From Bacteroidota bacterium (GTDB lineage: Bacteria; Bacteroidota; Ignavibacteria; UBA10030; UBA8401): DNA of 13,424 bases. The notes beneath the pieces were generated by a model. The model did no database searches and had not been told where the DNA came from. It saw nothing but the letters and a program-made list of their open reading frames with translations. The stretch is taken from positions 1 through 13,424 of the forward strand of contig JAVBYH010000393.1 in assembly GCA_030824175.1 (NCBI GenBank). The letters run 5' to 3'. The position numbers and the translations under genes are program-made. Shown here piece after piece: positions 6,396-13,417 of the stretch; the stretch's first letter is position 1, and each line of letters opens with the position of its first letter.

Positions 6396-7031
6396 ATGAC
6401 ACGACAGACCGCAGTGTGGACGGTGGGCGAGAAAAAAATATTGTCGCAGCTGAAGACGCCCAAAAAGATCCAGGAATTTCTCGACGCGCTCGAGTACAGC
6501 GCGGAATCCGTCTACCGGTCCCCGCGTTCCGTGCTCAGGGACGGGAAGGCGCATTGCTTCGACGGCGCGGTCTTTGCAGCCGCCGCGCTCCGTACGATCG
6601 GGTATCCGCCGCTCATCATGGACATGCAGGCCGTGCGCGACGACGATCATGTGCTCGCCGTGTTCAGGAAGAATGGATGCTGGGGCTCGATCGCCAAGTC
6701 GAATTTCGCGGGACTCCGCTTCAGGGAGCCGATCCATCGGACGCTTCGGGAGCTCGTCCTGTCCTACTTCGAGTCGTACTACAATCTCAACCGCGAGAAG
6801 ACCCTTCGCCGGTTCACGCAGCCGCAGAATTTGTCCGCCTTCGACAGGTATGCGTGGATGACGAACGACGAGGCGATGGACCTGATCGGTGAAAAGCTGT
6901 GCGTCGTGAAGACGCAGACGCTCATGACCCCGGCAATGATACGCGGTCTCCATCCGGTGGATCAGCGGGCGTTCGACGCGGGCATGCTCGGCGCGAACAT
7001 GTCGGGGATCTACGACCCGAACAAGGAATGA
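6396..7031 (+). CDS. Transglutaminase-like (papain-fold) protein of unknown function
   Basis: A 211-residue protein that I read as a compact transglutaminase-like domain. A cysteine at the start of a helix (Cys54 in GKAHCFDGAVFAAAALRTIGY) is followed by His85 in a strand (DDDHVLAVF) and a third strand, CWGSIAKSN (95-103). This is the order Cys-His-third residue found in the superfamily. The usual third residue, Asp or Asn, is not obvious; Asn103 is the nearest candidate. The C-terminal half (about 110-211) is helical and polar with no family I recognise. There is no signal peptide or membrane segment, so it is probably cytoplasmic. It starts 24 bases after the S1/P1-like gene and may share its transcript. 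Activity could be protease-, amidase- or transglutaminase-like, or lost. The fold assignment rests on motif order only. Confidence 0.6.
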   Translation: MTRQTAVWTVGEKKILSQLKTPKKIQEFLDALEYSAESVYRSPRSVLRDGKAHCFDGAVFAAAALRTIGYPPLIMDMQAVRDDDHVLAVFRKNGCWGSIAKSNFAGLRFREPIHRTLRELVLSYFESYYNLNREKTLRRFTQPQNLSAFDRYAWMTNDEAMDLIGEKLCVVKTQTLMTPAMIRGLHPVDQRAFDAGMLGANMSGIYDPNKE

Positions 7032-7044
7032 CCGGGTTGCATCC

Positions 7045-7073
7045 TTGAACTTGGGCGAGGCGTTTAGTATTAT
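7045..7073 (+). promoter_or_regulatory. Sigma70-type promoter of uvrB
   Basis: TTGAAC (7045-7050), a 17-base spacer, then TATTAT (7068-7073). Transcription would start near 7080, giving a leader of about 15 bases that holds the ribosome site GGAAGAGG (7081-7088). No LexA-type palindrome was recognised beside it. Confidence 0.55.
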
Positions 7074-7094
7074 AGCAGCAGGAAGAGGTGTGTA

Positions 7095-9110
7095 ATGGCA
7101 TTTACTTTGGTATCGGACTATACGCCCCAGGGCGACCAGCCCCAGGCAATCAGCGAATTGAAGGCCGGGCTCGCGCGCGGCGACCAATTCCAAACGCTCC
7201 TCGGCGTGACGGGCAGCGGCAAAACCTTCACGGTCTCGAACGTTATCGCCCAACGCGAGAAGCCCGTGCTCATCATGTCGCACAACAAGACGCTGGCGGC
7301 CCAGCTGTACGCCGAATTCAAGACGTTCTTCCCGAACGATCACGTCGAATTCTTCATCAGTTACTACGACTATTACCAGCCCGAAGCGTACGTGCCGTCC
7401 ACCGATACGTACATCCAGAAGGACTCGTCCGTGAATGAGGAGATCGACCGTCTCCGGCTCCGGGCCACGAGCGCGCTCCTGAGCGGCGCCCCCAACGTCA
7501 TCGTCGTCGCCTCGGTGAGCTGCATCTACGGCATCGGCGCCCCCGACGAATGGCTGCAGCAAATGGTCGTCGTGAAAAAAGGCGACCGCATCGAGCGCAA
7601 CAAACTTCTGAGGAAGCTCCTCGACATCTTCTACGCCCGTAACGACTACGAATTCACGCGTGGCACATTCCGCGTCCGGGGCGACGTGGTGGAGGTCATC
7701 CCCGCGTATGAGAACGAAGAGGCGGTCCGCATAGAGTTCTTTGGCGACGAGATCGAGCGCATCTCGTACATCAACAAGGTCGACGGCGCGATCCTCGGCG
7801 AGGCCGACTTCGATGTCATCTATCCCGCCAAGCAGTTCGTCACCACGCGCGAATCGCTCGAGCGCGGCATCATCACCATCGAGGAGGAGCTCAGGGACCG
7901 CCTGGCCGAGCTCCGGAGCCTCGAAAAATACGTCGAGGCGCAGCGTCTCGAGCAGCGCACCAGGTTCGACATCGAAATGATGCGCGAGGTCGGCTATTGT
8001 TCGGGCATCGAGAATTATTCACGGCATCTCGCCGCACGCCCGCCCGGCTCGAGGCCGTACTGCCTCTTCGATTATTTCCCCGAGGGGTCGCTGCTCGTGA
8101 TCGACGAATCGCACGTCACCGTGTCCCAGATCGGCGGCATGTACTTCGGCGACAGGTCGCGCAAACAAATGCTCGTAGAGCACGGTTTCCGCCTCCCGTC
8201 CGCGCTCGACAACAGGCCGCTCAAGTTCGACGAGTGGGAGACGATGATCGGCCAGACGATCTTCGTGAGCGCCACGCCGGGCGATTATGAGATGGAAAAA
8301 TGCAAGGGCGTGTTCGTCGAACAGGTCATCCGCCCGACAGGATTGATCGATCCCGAGGTGGTCGTCCACCCGGTGAAGAACCAGATCGACGACCTCATCG
8401 GAGAGATTCGCGAGCGCACCGCACGCAAGGAGCGCATCCTCGTCACCACGCTCACCAAGCGCATGGCCGAAGACCTCACGGATTATCTCGAGAACATCGG
8501 CATCAAGGTCCAATACATCCACTCGGAAGTGGACGCGCTGGCGCGCGTCGAGGTGCTGCGGAATCTCCGCCTTGGAGAATGCGACGTACTCATCGGCGTC
8601 AACCTGCTGCGCGAGGGCCTCGATCTTCCCGAAGTGTCCCTCGTCGCGATCCTCGATGCGGACAAGGAGGGATTCCTCCGCTCCGAACGCTCGCTCATCC
8701 AGACCGCGGGCCGCACCGCGCGCAACGCCCGCGGCAAGGTGATCCTCTACGCGGATGTCATCACGAAATCCATGAAGAGGATGATGGACGAAACGGCGCG
8801 CCGCCGCGAAAAGCAGATCGCGTACAACACGGAACACAACATCACTCCCACGACGATCTACAAGTCGTACGAGGAAGTCATGAGCTCCACCTCGATCGCC
8901 GATGTGAAGTCCTCGCGCGATCAGCGCCGGGAGAAGGAACGCCTCCCGCTCGTCGAAGAATCCATCGCCAGATATCTCACTCCCGAACAGCGCGCGGACC
9001 TGCTCGAGGATCTGAAGCAGCAGATGATGCAGGCCTCGCGAGACCTCGAATTCGAGCGTGCGGCGCAGTTGCGCGACGAGATACAGCACCTCTCGGGAGA
9101 AAAATTGTGA
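7095..9110 (+). CDS. uvrB: UvrABC excinuclease subunit B
   Basis: A 671-residue protein, essentially the length of E. coli UvrB (673). UvrB is the damage-verifying helicase-like subunit of bacterial nucleotide excision repair. It is loaded by UvrA, opens DNA around the lesion and recruits UvrC for incision. All landmarks are present: Walker A GVTGSGKT (37-44), the beta-hairpin that inserts between strands (YYDYYQPEAYVPSTDTYIQ, 90-108), DESH (337-340), SATPGDYE (392-399), motif V region GVNLLREGLDLPEVS (501-515), motif VI QTAGRTARN (536-544) and a C-terminal UVR domain (about 632-667, ending LEFERAAQLRDEI) that binds UvrC. The ATG is preceded by GGAAGAGG at 7081-7088 and by its own promoter. 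Nothing suggests truncation. The comF-like gene follows after 86 bases. Confidence 0.98.
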   Translation: MAFTLVSDYTPQGDQPQAISELKAGLARGDQFQTLLGVTGSGKTFTVSNVIAQREKPVLIMSHNKTLAAQLYAEFKTFFPNDHVEFFISYYDYYQPEAYVPSTDTYIQKDSSVNEEIDRLRLRATSALLSGAPNVIVVASVSCIYGIGAPDEWLQQMVVVKKGDRIERNKLLRKLLDIFYARNDYEFTRGTFRVRGDVVEVIPAYENEEAVRIEFFGDEIERISYINKVDGAILGEADFDVIYPAKQFVTTRESLERGIITIEEELRDRLAELRSLEKYVEAQRLEQRTRFDIEMMREVGYCSGIENYSRHLAARPPGSRPYCLFDYFPEGSLLVIDESHVTVSQIGGMYFGDRSRKQMLVEHGFRLPSALDNRPLKFDEWETMIGQTIFVSATPGDYEMEKCKGVFVEQVIRPTGLIDPEVVVHPVKNQIDDLIGEIRERTARKERILVTTLTKRMAEDLTDYLENIGIKVQYIHSEVDALARVEVLRNLRLGECDVLIGVNLLREGLDLPEVSLVAILDADKEGFLRSERSLIQTAGRTARNARGKVILYADVITKSMKRMMDETARRREKQIAYNTEHNITPTTIYKSYEEVMSSTSIADVKSSRDQRREKERLPLVEESIARYLTPEQRADLLEDLKQQMMQASRDLEFERAAQLRDEIQHLSGEKL

Positions 9111-9139
9111 CGTCTTGCGGCCTGCGGCATTCGAGGCGG

Positions 9140-9177
9140 GCACGGTAATCGCCGTGCACCGCGGGCGCTGACGCCCG
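9140..9177 (+). other. Two tandem hairpins between uvrB and the comF-like gene
   Basis: GCACGG (9140-9145) pairs with CCGTGC (9152-9157) across a six-base loop. CGGGCG (9162-9167) pairs with CGCCCG (9172-9177) across the loop CTGA. Both stems are perfect 6-mers. No T-run follows, so this is not a standard terminator. The second stem ends three bases before GGAGGAGG (9181-9188), the ribosome site of the next gene, so it could affect translation or processing there. Confidence 0.45.
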
Positions 9178-9196
9178 AAGGGAGGAGGCACCGCTC

Positions 9197-9910
9197 ATGC
9201 AGTTGTCCCGATCCATCGTTCAGCCGTTGAAGGATTTCTTCTTTCCTCCGCTCTGCCTCTCGTGCGCCGGGAGGCTCTCCTCCGTCGAAGAGTACCTGTG
9301 CTCCCGCTGCGTCCGTGCCCTGGTGCGTGTCGGGCAGGAAGACCACACCATGACCGTCCTCAGGGACCGGTTCGCCCATGCGAACGCCGTCGCGGCATTC
9401 TTTCCCCTGTACTATTTTGAGGAACACGGAGTCCTGCAGCACGTCATCCACGCGCTCAAGTACGAAGGCATCACCGCGCTGGGTGCGATCTACGGCGAGG
9501 CGATCGGCTCGGCACTCCGGGCTGTCCCGGAATACGCGGACGTCGATGTCATCATACCGGTGCCGCTGCATCCGCAGAAGGAACGCGAACGAGGATACAA
9601 TCAAAGCGAGTGGATCTGTCGGGGGATTGCCGGTGTGATGCACCGCAGGGTCGAGGCGGACGTTGTAACGCGGAGGAAGAACACGCGGACACAGACGAAG
9701 CTGTCGGCCGCAGAGCGGCTCGACAATGTGCGGGACGCGTTCGAGGTTGTGCGCGGGGCCGCTGTGCGCATCCGCGGCGCGAGCATTCTGCTCGTCGACG
9801 ACGTCGTCACAACGGGGGCCACCGTTCACTCATGCGCGCTGCCACTGCGCGCCGCGGGCGCCCGGCGCGTCCAATGCGCCTCCATCGGCATCGCCAGACT
9901 CGTTCAATGA
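9197..9910 (+). CDS. comF: ComF family protein (phosphoribosyltransferase-like)
   Basis: A 237-residue protein with standard ComF architecture. An N-terminal zinc ribbon has Cys20-x2-Cys23 and Cys35-x2-Cys38 (PPLCLSC, YLCSRC). The phosphoribosyltransferase domain has HALKYEG (85-91), the RGYNQSE loop (132-138), KNTRTQTKLSAAERLDNV (161-178) and the PRPP-binding loop LLVDDVVTTGAT (198-209). ComF proteins support uptake of single-stranded DNA during natural transformation in Bacillus, Haemophilus and Helicobacter, acting in the cytoplasm with the helicase ComFA or PriA and DprA. In many non-competent bacteria the homologue (GntX/YhgH) has an unclear role, so competence should not be concluded from this gene alone. 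The ATG is supported by GGAGGAGG, eight bases upstream. It could be co-transcribed with uvrB. It converges on the SGNH hydrolase gene. Confidence 0.92.
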   Translation: MQLSRSIVQPLKDFFFPPLCLSCAGRLSSVEEYLCSRCVRALVRVGQEDHTMTVLRDRFAHANAVAAFFPLYYFEEHGVLQHVIHALKYEGITALGAIYGEAIGSALRAVPEYADVDVIIPVPLHPQKERERGYNQSEWICRGIAGVMHRRVEADVVTRRKNTRTQTKLSAAERLDNVRDAFEVVRGAAVRIRGASILLVDDVVTTGATVHSCALPLRAAGARRVQCASIGIARLVQ

Positions 9911-9921
9911 GCAGACCGTAT

Positions 9922-9946
9922 TGTAGGGTGAAATGATAGTTCGCCC
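9922..9946 (+). repeat. REP-like palindrome, copy 3
   Basis: TGTA (9922-9925) leads into GGGTGAAAT (9926-9934), loop GAT (9935-9937) and AGTTCGCCC (9938-9946). The arms have one mismatch and one G-T wobble. It lies between the convergent comF-like and SGNH hydrolase genes, 11 bases after the comF stop, in the same orientation as copies 1 and 2. Confidence 0.72.
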
Positions 9947-9968
9947 TGCATTCACATTCGATGAGTCG

Positions 9969-10715
9969 TCAGGGGTGGGGCGTCGCAAGCAGCTGCACGT
10001 AATTCGCGCGGATATACTGCAGGATCTTGTCCGCAATCACCTTGTGCCCGTCCTTGTTCGGATGGATCCCGTCGTCGCAGATGAGCTTCGTGTAGTCGTC
10101 CGTTTCGAGAAACGCCGAACGGATGTCGATGAGGCGCGTCTTCGTCTCCTCCGCCACGCGCAGCACTGCGGCGTTGTACCGCTCGTGCCACGAGTAGATG
10201 TGTGACGCGCTTCCGATGAATTGCAGGATGTTCTGCTTTGCCTGATCGCTGTTGTGGCTGATCCACTTGAGGTACTTGTCCGGATCGAGAGGCGGCAGCG
10301 AAACGAGCACCGGCACGATATCGAGCCGGCGCAATTTGATAACGAGTCCCGATAGCAGCTCGTGGAACTTGGCGCATTCGGTGTTCGGATGAAATTCACG
10401 CGACGGATCGGCCGCGATCTCATCCCAATGATAATCGCAGTCGTTCCCGCCGAACTCGATGAGCACGATGTCCGGCTGCCTGCGCAGCACGTCGTTCTGC
10501 AGGCGTTGCAGCCCTTCGACAAGCGTGCTGCCGAATTTCGCGGCATTGTACACGACGCCCTTCAGATGCTCGCGCACGATGTTCGAAAAATTTTCGAGCA
10601 GCAATGCGTGCTTCTGCTTGATATCATCGAAGATGATCCCGCGCGAAATGGAATCGCCATACACCACGATCGTGAATCGATCCTTGATCTTTTCCGCATC
10701 ACGTTGTATGTCCAT
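9969..10715 (-). CDS. SGNH/GDSL family hydrolase
   Basis: A 248-residue serine esterase-type enzyme with the four SGNH blocks: Ser22 in YGDSISRG (19-26), Gly62 in NAAKFGST (57-64), Asn91 in EFGGND (87-92), and Asp215-x-x-His218 in CDDGIHPN (213-220). The Ser-Asp-His triad and the Ser/Gly/Asn oxyanion hole are therefore complete. Family members hydrolyse esters, including acylated sugars, lysophospholipids and acyl-CoA. No substrate can be assigned. No signal peptide is seen, so it is probably cytoplasmic. The longest frame starts at 10766. I chose ATG 10715 because AGGGA lies seven bases upstream of it and the residues before it (MLYCIDSMHSTFRRDRQ) are not typical of the family. The gene is divergent from the CotH-domain gene and convergent with comF. 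Confidence 0.88.
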   Translation of the reverse strand: MDIQRDAEKIKDRFTIVVYGDSISRGIIFDDIKQKHALLLENFSNIVREHLKGVVYNAAKFGSTLVEGLQRLQNDVLRRQPDIVLIEFGGNDCDYHWDEIAADPSREFHPNTECAKFHELLSGLVIKLRRLDIVPVLVSLPPLDPDKYLKWISHNSDQAKQNILQFIGSASHIYSWHERYNAAVLRVAEETKTRLIDIRSAFLETDDYTKLICDDGIHPNKDGHKVIADKILQYIRANYVQLLATPHP

Positions 10716-10722
10716 TTGCCGG

Positions 10723-10727
10723 TCCCT
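10723..10727 (-). promoter_or_regulatory. Shine-Dalgarno for the SGNH hydrolase start
   Basis: On the minus strand this reads AGGGA, seven bases before the ATG at 10715. It favours that codon over the upstream in-frame ATGs at 10745 and 10766, which have no comparable site. Confidence 0.5.
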
Positions 10728-10776
10728 GCGAAAAGTTGAATGCATGCTGTCAATGCAATATAACAAAAAATGCGTA

Positions 10777-10786
10777 CATGCGCATG
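10777..10786. promoter_or_regulatory. Perfect 10-base palindrome in the divergent intergenic region
   Basis: CATGCGCATG is a perfect palindrome in the 131-base AT-richer gap between the divergent SGNH hydrolase and CotH-domain genes. Its place near both possible promoters would suit a small operator, but no known regulator site is recognised and short palindromes arise by chance. Confidence 0.2.
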
Positions 10787-10803
10787 GTTTCGCATATTAT
10801 TCG

Positions 10804-10809
10804 TATCTT
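10804..10809 (+). promoter_or_regulatory. Possible -10 element of the CotH-domain gene
   Basis: TATCTT within CGTATCTT, the same eight bases that hold the -10 of the S1/P1-like hydrolase promoter at 5252-5259. ATTAT also sits just upstream in both. No TTGACA-like -35 is found at normal distance. The leader to ATG 10847 would be about 30 bases and contains no Shine-Dalgarno. Confidence 0.3.
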
Positions 10810-10846
10810 ATGGACTGGAACGCATCTACAATCTTAAAATCCCATA

Positions 10847-13360
10847 ATGATACAGCATATTCGGTTCACACGACACTTCTTCCTCCTCCTCCTTGTGCTC
10901 GTCTGCGGAGAATCGGTGTCCGCCCAACGCGTTCGCATCAATGAATTTATGGCCGCCAACTCGTCCGGTGTCAAAGACCCGGACTATCACGAGAATGCCG
11001 ACTGGATCGAACTCTACAATCCCGGCACGCTGCCGGTAAACCTGAAAGGGTATTCGATCACCGACGTGATGTCGCAGCCGACAAAATATTCATTTGCCGC
11101 CGACCTTCTCATTCCGGCAATGGGGTATGCGCTCGTCTGGGCAGACGACCGAAGCACCGGCAATCACACAAATTTTAAATTGAGCGCCTCGGGTGAATCG
11201 ATCGGTCTGTTCGACGCGGCCGGTGTCCTTGCCGATTCAGTTTCGTTCGGCGCGCAGCAGGACAATATTTCCTCGGGCAGGTATCCGGACGGGGCATCGG
11301 ACTTCACGCCTCTTTTTCCATCGTCGCCGGGTTCGGCTAACCTCGAATCGCAGATTTTCAACAGGCTTGCGCCGCCGGCCCTCTCGCGCATGAGCGGATT
11401 TTCCGGATCGGCCTTCACCGTCTCCGTCACCCAGCCGACGCCGGATGCCGTCATCCGATACACGAGGGACGGTCATACTCCCGGACCGTCGAGCATGCTC
11501 TACGCTGCGCCCATCAGTATCGAGTCGACGCAGGTGCTCCGTGTGCGCGTGTTCAAATCCGGATTCGTGCCGAGCGCGACGGTCACGGCCTCGTACTTCA
11601 TCGCCGAACAGACGGCTCTGCCCGTCTTCTCGCTCGTTACCGATCCGGAGAATTTTTTCAGCGATACGTCCGGCATATATGTGGAAGGCACGAACGGCAC
11701 GATCGACAATTGCAGCACCGCGAAACGCAACTGGAACCAGGATTGGGAGCGCCCCGTCGACCTCGAGCTCTTCGAGAAGAACAGGACCACAGGATTCAAG
11801 GCCGCGGCAGGCGTGAAGATGTACGGCGGCTGTTCCCGCCTCTATCCGCAAAAATCGCTCGCGTTCTATTTCCGCGGCGAGTACGGGTTGGACAAGCTCA
11901 CCTACCGCCTCTTTCCCGATATGGCCATCACCGAATTCAACAACTTCACGCTCAGGAGTTCGGGTCAGGACTGGTGGCGCACCATGTTCAGGGACGGTAT
12001 GGCGCAGACGCTCGTCGAACAGGGCATGAAGGTCGACGATCAGAACTACCGTCCGTCCGTGCTCTTCATTAACGGCAGGTACTGGGGCATCCACAACATC
12101 GGCGAGAAACTGAACGAGCATTACCTCAGCGCCCACGACGGCGCCGATCCGGACAATGTGGACCTCGTCGAGATCAGCAAGGGCACCGGGGCGAATAACG
12201 GAGACCTCGTCGCGTATAATGAATTGGTTGCCTTCTTCACCGCCAATTCGCTTGTCTCGCCCGGGAACTACGCTGCGATCGAAGCCATGGTCGACATTGA
12301 CGAGTACATGGACTATACGATCGCACAGATCTATGCGGCGAACGGCGACTGGCCGGGGTCGAACATGAAATTGTGGCGCGAACGCACCGCGGCTGCCAGG
12401 TGGCGCTGGATGCTCTACGACATGGACTTTACGTTCGGCGGGAATAGCCAGGGCATGTACTACACGAACACGCTCGAGCAGGCGACGGCGACGAACGGCC
12501 CTTCATGGCCCAATCCGCCGTGGTCGACGCTCATGCTGCGCAGGCTCCTGGAGAACACCGGATTCAGGAATGAGTTCATTCAACGCTATGCGGTGCACAT
12601 GAACACGACATTCGAGAAAAATCATGTGCTCGCGGTCATCGACAGTCTTGCCGCCGGCATCGCATCGGAAGCACCGCGTCACAAGATCCGGTGGCCGCAG
12701 TCCTTCTCGCTCGACTCGAAATCATTCCAGGGGAACGTCGAGATCATGCGCTCGTTCGCAGCAATGCGGCCGGACACCTCGCGCAAACATTTTATGAAGA
12801 AGTTCGGGATTGCCGGCACGAACACGCTTTTCATCGTCAGGAACAATGCCGACTACGGAAAAGTCTACACGCACGGCGTCGAAGCGCGGCGGAACGGCTA
12901 CACGCACACATTCTTCAGGAACATCCCGTTGAAGCTCAAGGCGGTTCCCGCTCCGGGCTGCCGGTTCGTGCGGTGGGAGGGTGTCATCACTTCGACGGCC
13001 GCCGAGACGACGATCGTGCTCGCGAGCAATGCCGCGCTCACTGCCGTGTTCGAGCCGGGAGGCGTGTCGGGAGTGTCACAGCTCATGACGGCGCCGGACA
13101 AGTACATGCTGTCCGATAATTATCCGAATCCGTTCAATCCGTCGACAACGATCCGGTTCGCCCTTCCGGCCGACGGCCGCGTGTCCCTCGTCGTGTTCGA
13201 CTTGCTCGGCCGGGAGCTCGAAACGCTGGCGGACGGCCGCTTCACAGCGGGAGAATACGCCGTCACGTGGAACACGCAGGGGTTGTCAAGCGGAGTGTAC
13301 TTCTACCGCTTCACGTCGGCCAACGGCATGGAGACAAGAAAGATGCTGCTTGCGAGATGA
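10847..13360 (+). CDS. Exported multidomain CotH kinase-like protein with lamin-tail domain and T9SS sorting domain
   Basis: An 837-residue modular protein. Domains in order: signal peptide (1-26, hydrophobic core FFLLLLVLVC, ending VSAQ); lamin-tail domain (about 28-165, RINEFMAANSS, DWIELYNPG); a chitobiase/hexosaminidase C-terminal-like beta domain (about 177-252, AVIRYTRDGHTPGPSS); a CotH kinase-like domain (about 258-600); an InlB B-repeat-like domain (about 672-737, FVRWEG, NAALTAVFEP); and a T9SS sorting domain (about 757-837, YPNPFNPST, VFDLLGR, SGVYFYRF). The CotH core shows NGRYWGIHNIGEK (409-421), GDWPGSNMKLWR (500-511) and RWMLYDMDFTFGG (520-532), whose acidic residues are probable catalytic and metal sites. 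Bacillus CotH phosphorylates spore-coat proteins using ATP; what secreted versions modify is unknown. It likely acts at or outside the outer membrane. No Shine-Dalgarno precedes the ATG. The domain set is common in FCB genomes. Confidence 0.88.
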   Translation: MIQHIRFTRHFFLLLLVLVCGESVSAQRVRINEFMAANSSGVKDPDYHENADWIELYNPGTLPVNLKGYSITDVMSQPTKYSFAADLLIPAMGYALVWADDRSTGNHTNFKLSASGESIGLFDAAGVLADSVSFGAQQDNISSGRYPDGASDFTPLFPSSPGSANLESQIFNRLAPPALSRMSGFSGSAFTVSVTQPTPDAVIRYTRDGHTPGPSSMLYAAPISIESTQVLRVRVFKSGFVPSATVTASYFIAEQTALPVFSLVTDPENFFSDTSGIYVEGTNGTIDNCSTAKRNWNQDWERPVDLELFEKNRTTGFKAAAGVKMYGGCSRLYPQKSLAFYFRGEYGLDKLTYRLFPDMAITEFNNFTLRSSGQDWWRTMFRDGMAQTLVEQGMKVDDQNYRPSVLFINGRYWGIHNIGEKLNEHYLSAHDGADPDNVDLVEISKGTGANNGDLVAYNELVAFFTANSLVSPGNYAAIEAMVDIDEYMDYTIAQIYAANGDWPGSNMKLWRERTAAARWRWMLYDMDFTFGGNSQGMYYTNTLEQATATNGPSWPNPPWSTLMLRRLLENTGFRNEFIQRYAVHMNTTFEKNHVLAVIDSLAAGIASEAPRHKIRWPQSFSLDSKSFQGNVEIMRSFAAMRPDTSRKHFMKKFGIAGTNTLFIVRNNADYGKVYTHGVEARRNGYTHTFFRNIPLKLKAVPAPGCRFVRWEGVITSTAAETTIVLASNAALTAVFEPGGVSGVSQLMTAPDKYMLSDNYPNPFNPSTTIRFALPADGRVSLVVFDLLGRELETLADGRFTAGEYAVTWNTQGLSSGVYFYRFTSANGMETRKMLLAR

Positions 13361-13392
13361 TGCCGGTTCAACTATCGTACGATCGTTCGGCA

Positions 13393-13417
13393 GGGCGAAA
13401 TATCATTTCGCCCTACA
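13393..13417 (-). repeat. REP-like palindrome, copy 4 (inverted)
   Basis: GGGCGAAAT (13393-13401), loop ATC (13402-13404) and ATTTCGCCC (13405-13413) followed by TACA (13414-13417). The arms match perfectly. Read on the minus strand it begins TGTAGGGCGAAATGAT like copy 1. It lies 32 bases after the stop of the CotH-domain gene, seven bases from the window end. Confidence 0.75.

Noticed and set aside
5322..7562. Very long open frame (746 codons) on the minus strand
   Set aside because: It lies antisense to three well-supported genes (S1/P1-like hydrolase, transglutaminase-like, start of uvrB), its translation is rich in Arg, His and Val with no recognisable domain, and such shadows are expected opposite GC-rich coding DNA.
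8019..9191. Long minus-strand open frame opposite uvrB
   Set aside because: Antisense to conserved uvrB motifs; its composition mirrors the codon use of uvrB and no family is visible.
10748..10753. TTGACA on the minus strand upstream of the SGNH hydrolase as a -35 box
   Set aside because: No -10-like hexamer occurs 16-18 bases downstream; that distance falls on the GC-rich ribosome-site region.
10716..10766. N-terminal extension of the SGNH hydrolase
   Set aside because: The 17 extra residues look unlike the family and lack a Shine-Dalgarno; AGGGA fits ATG 10715 better.
13374..13383. Palindrome ATCGTACGAT after the CotH-domain gene
   Set aside because: Short, not repeated elsewhere in the window, and the REP-like copy beside it is a better explanation for structure at this gene end.
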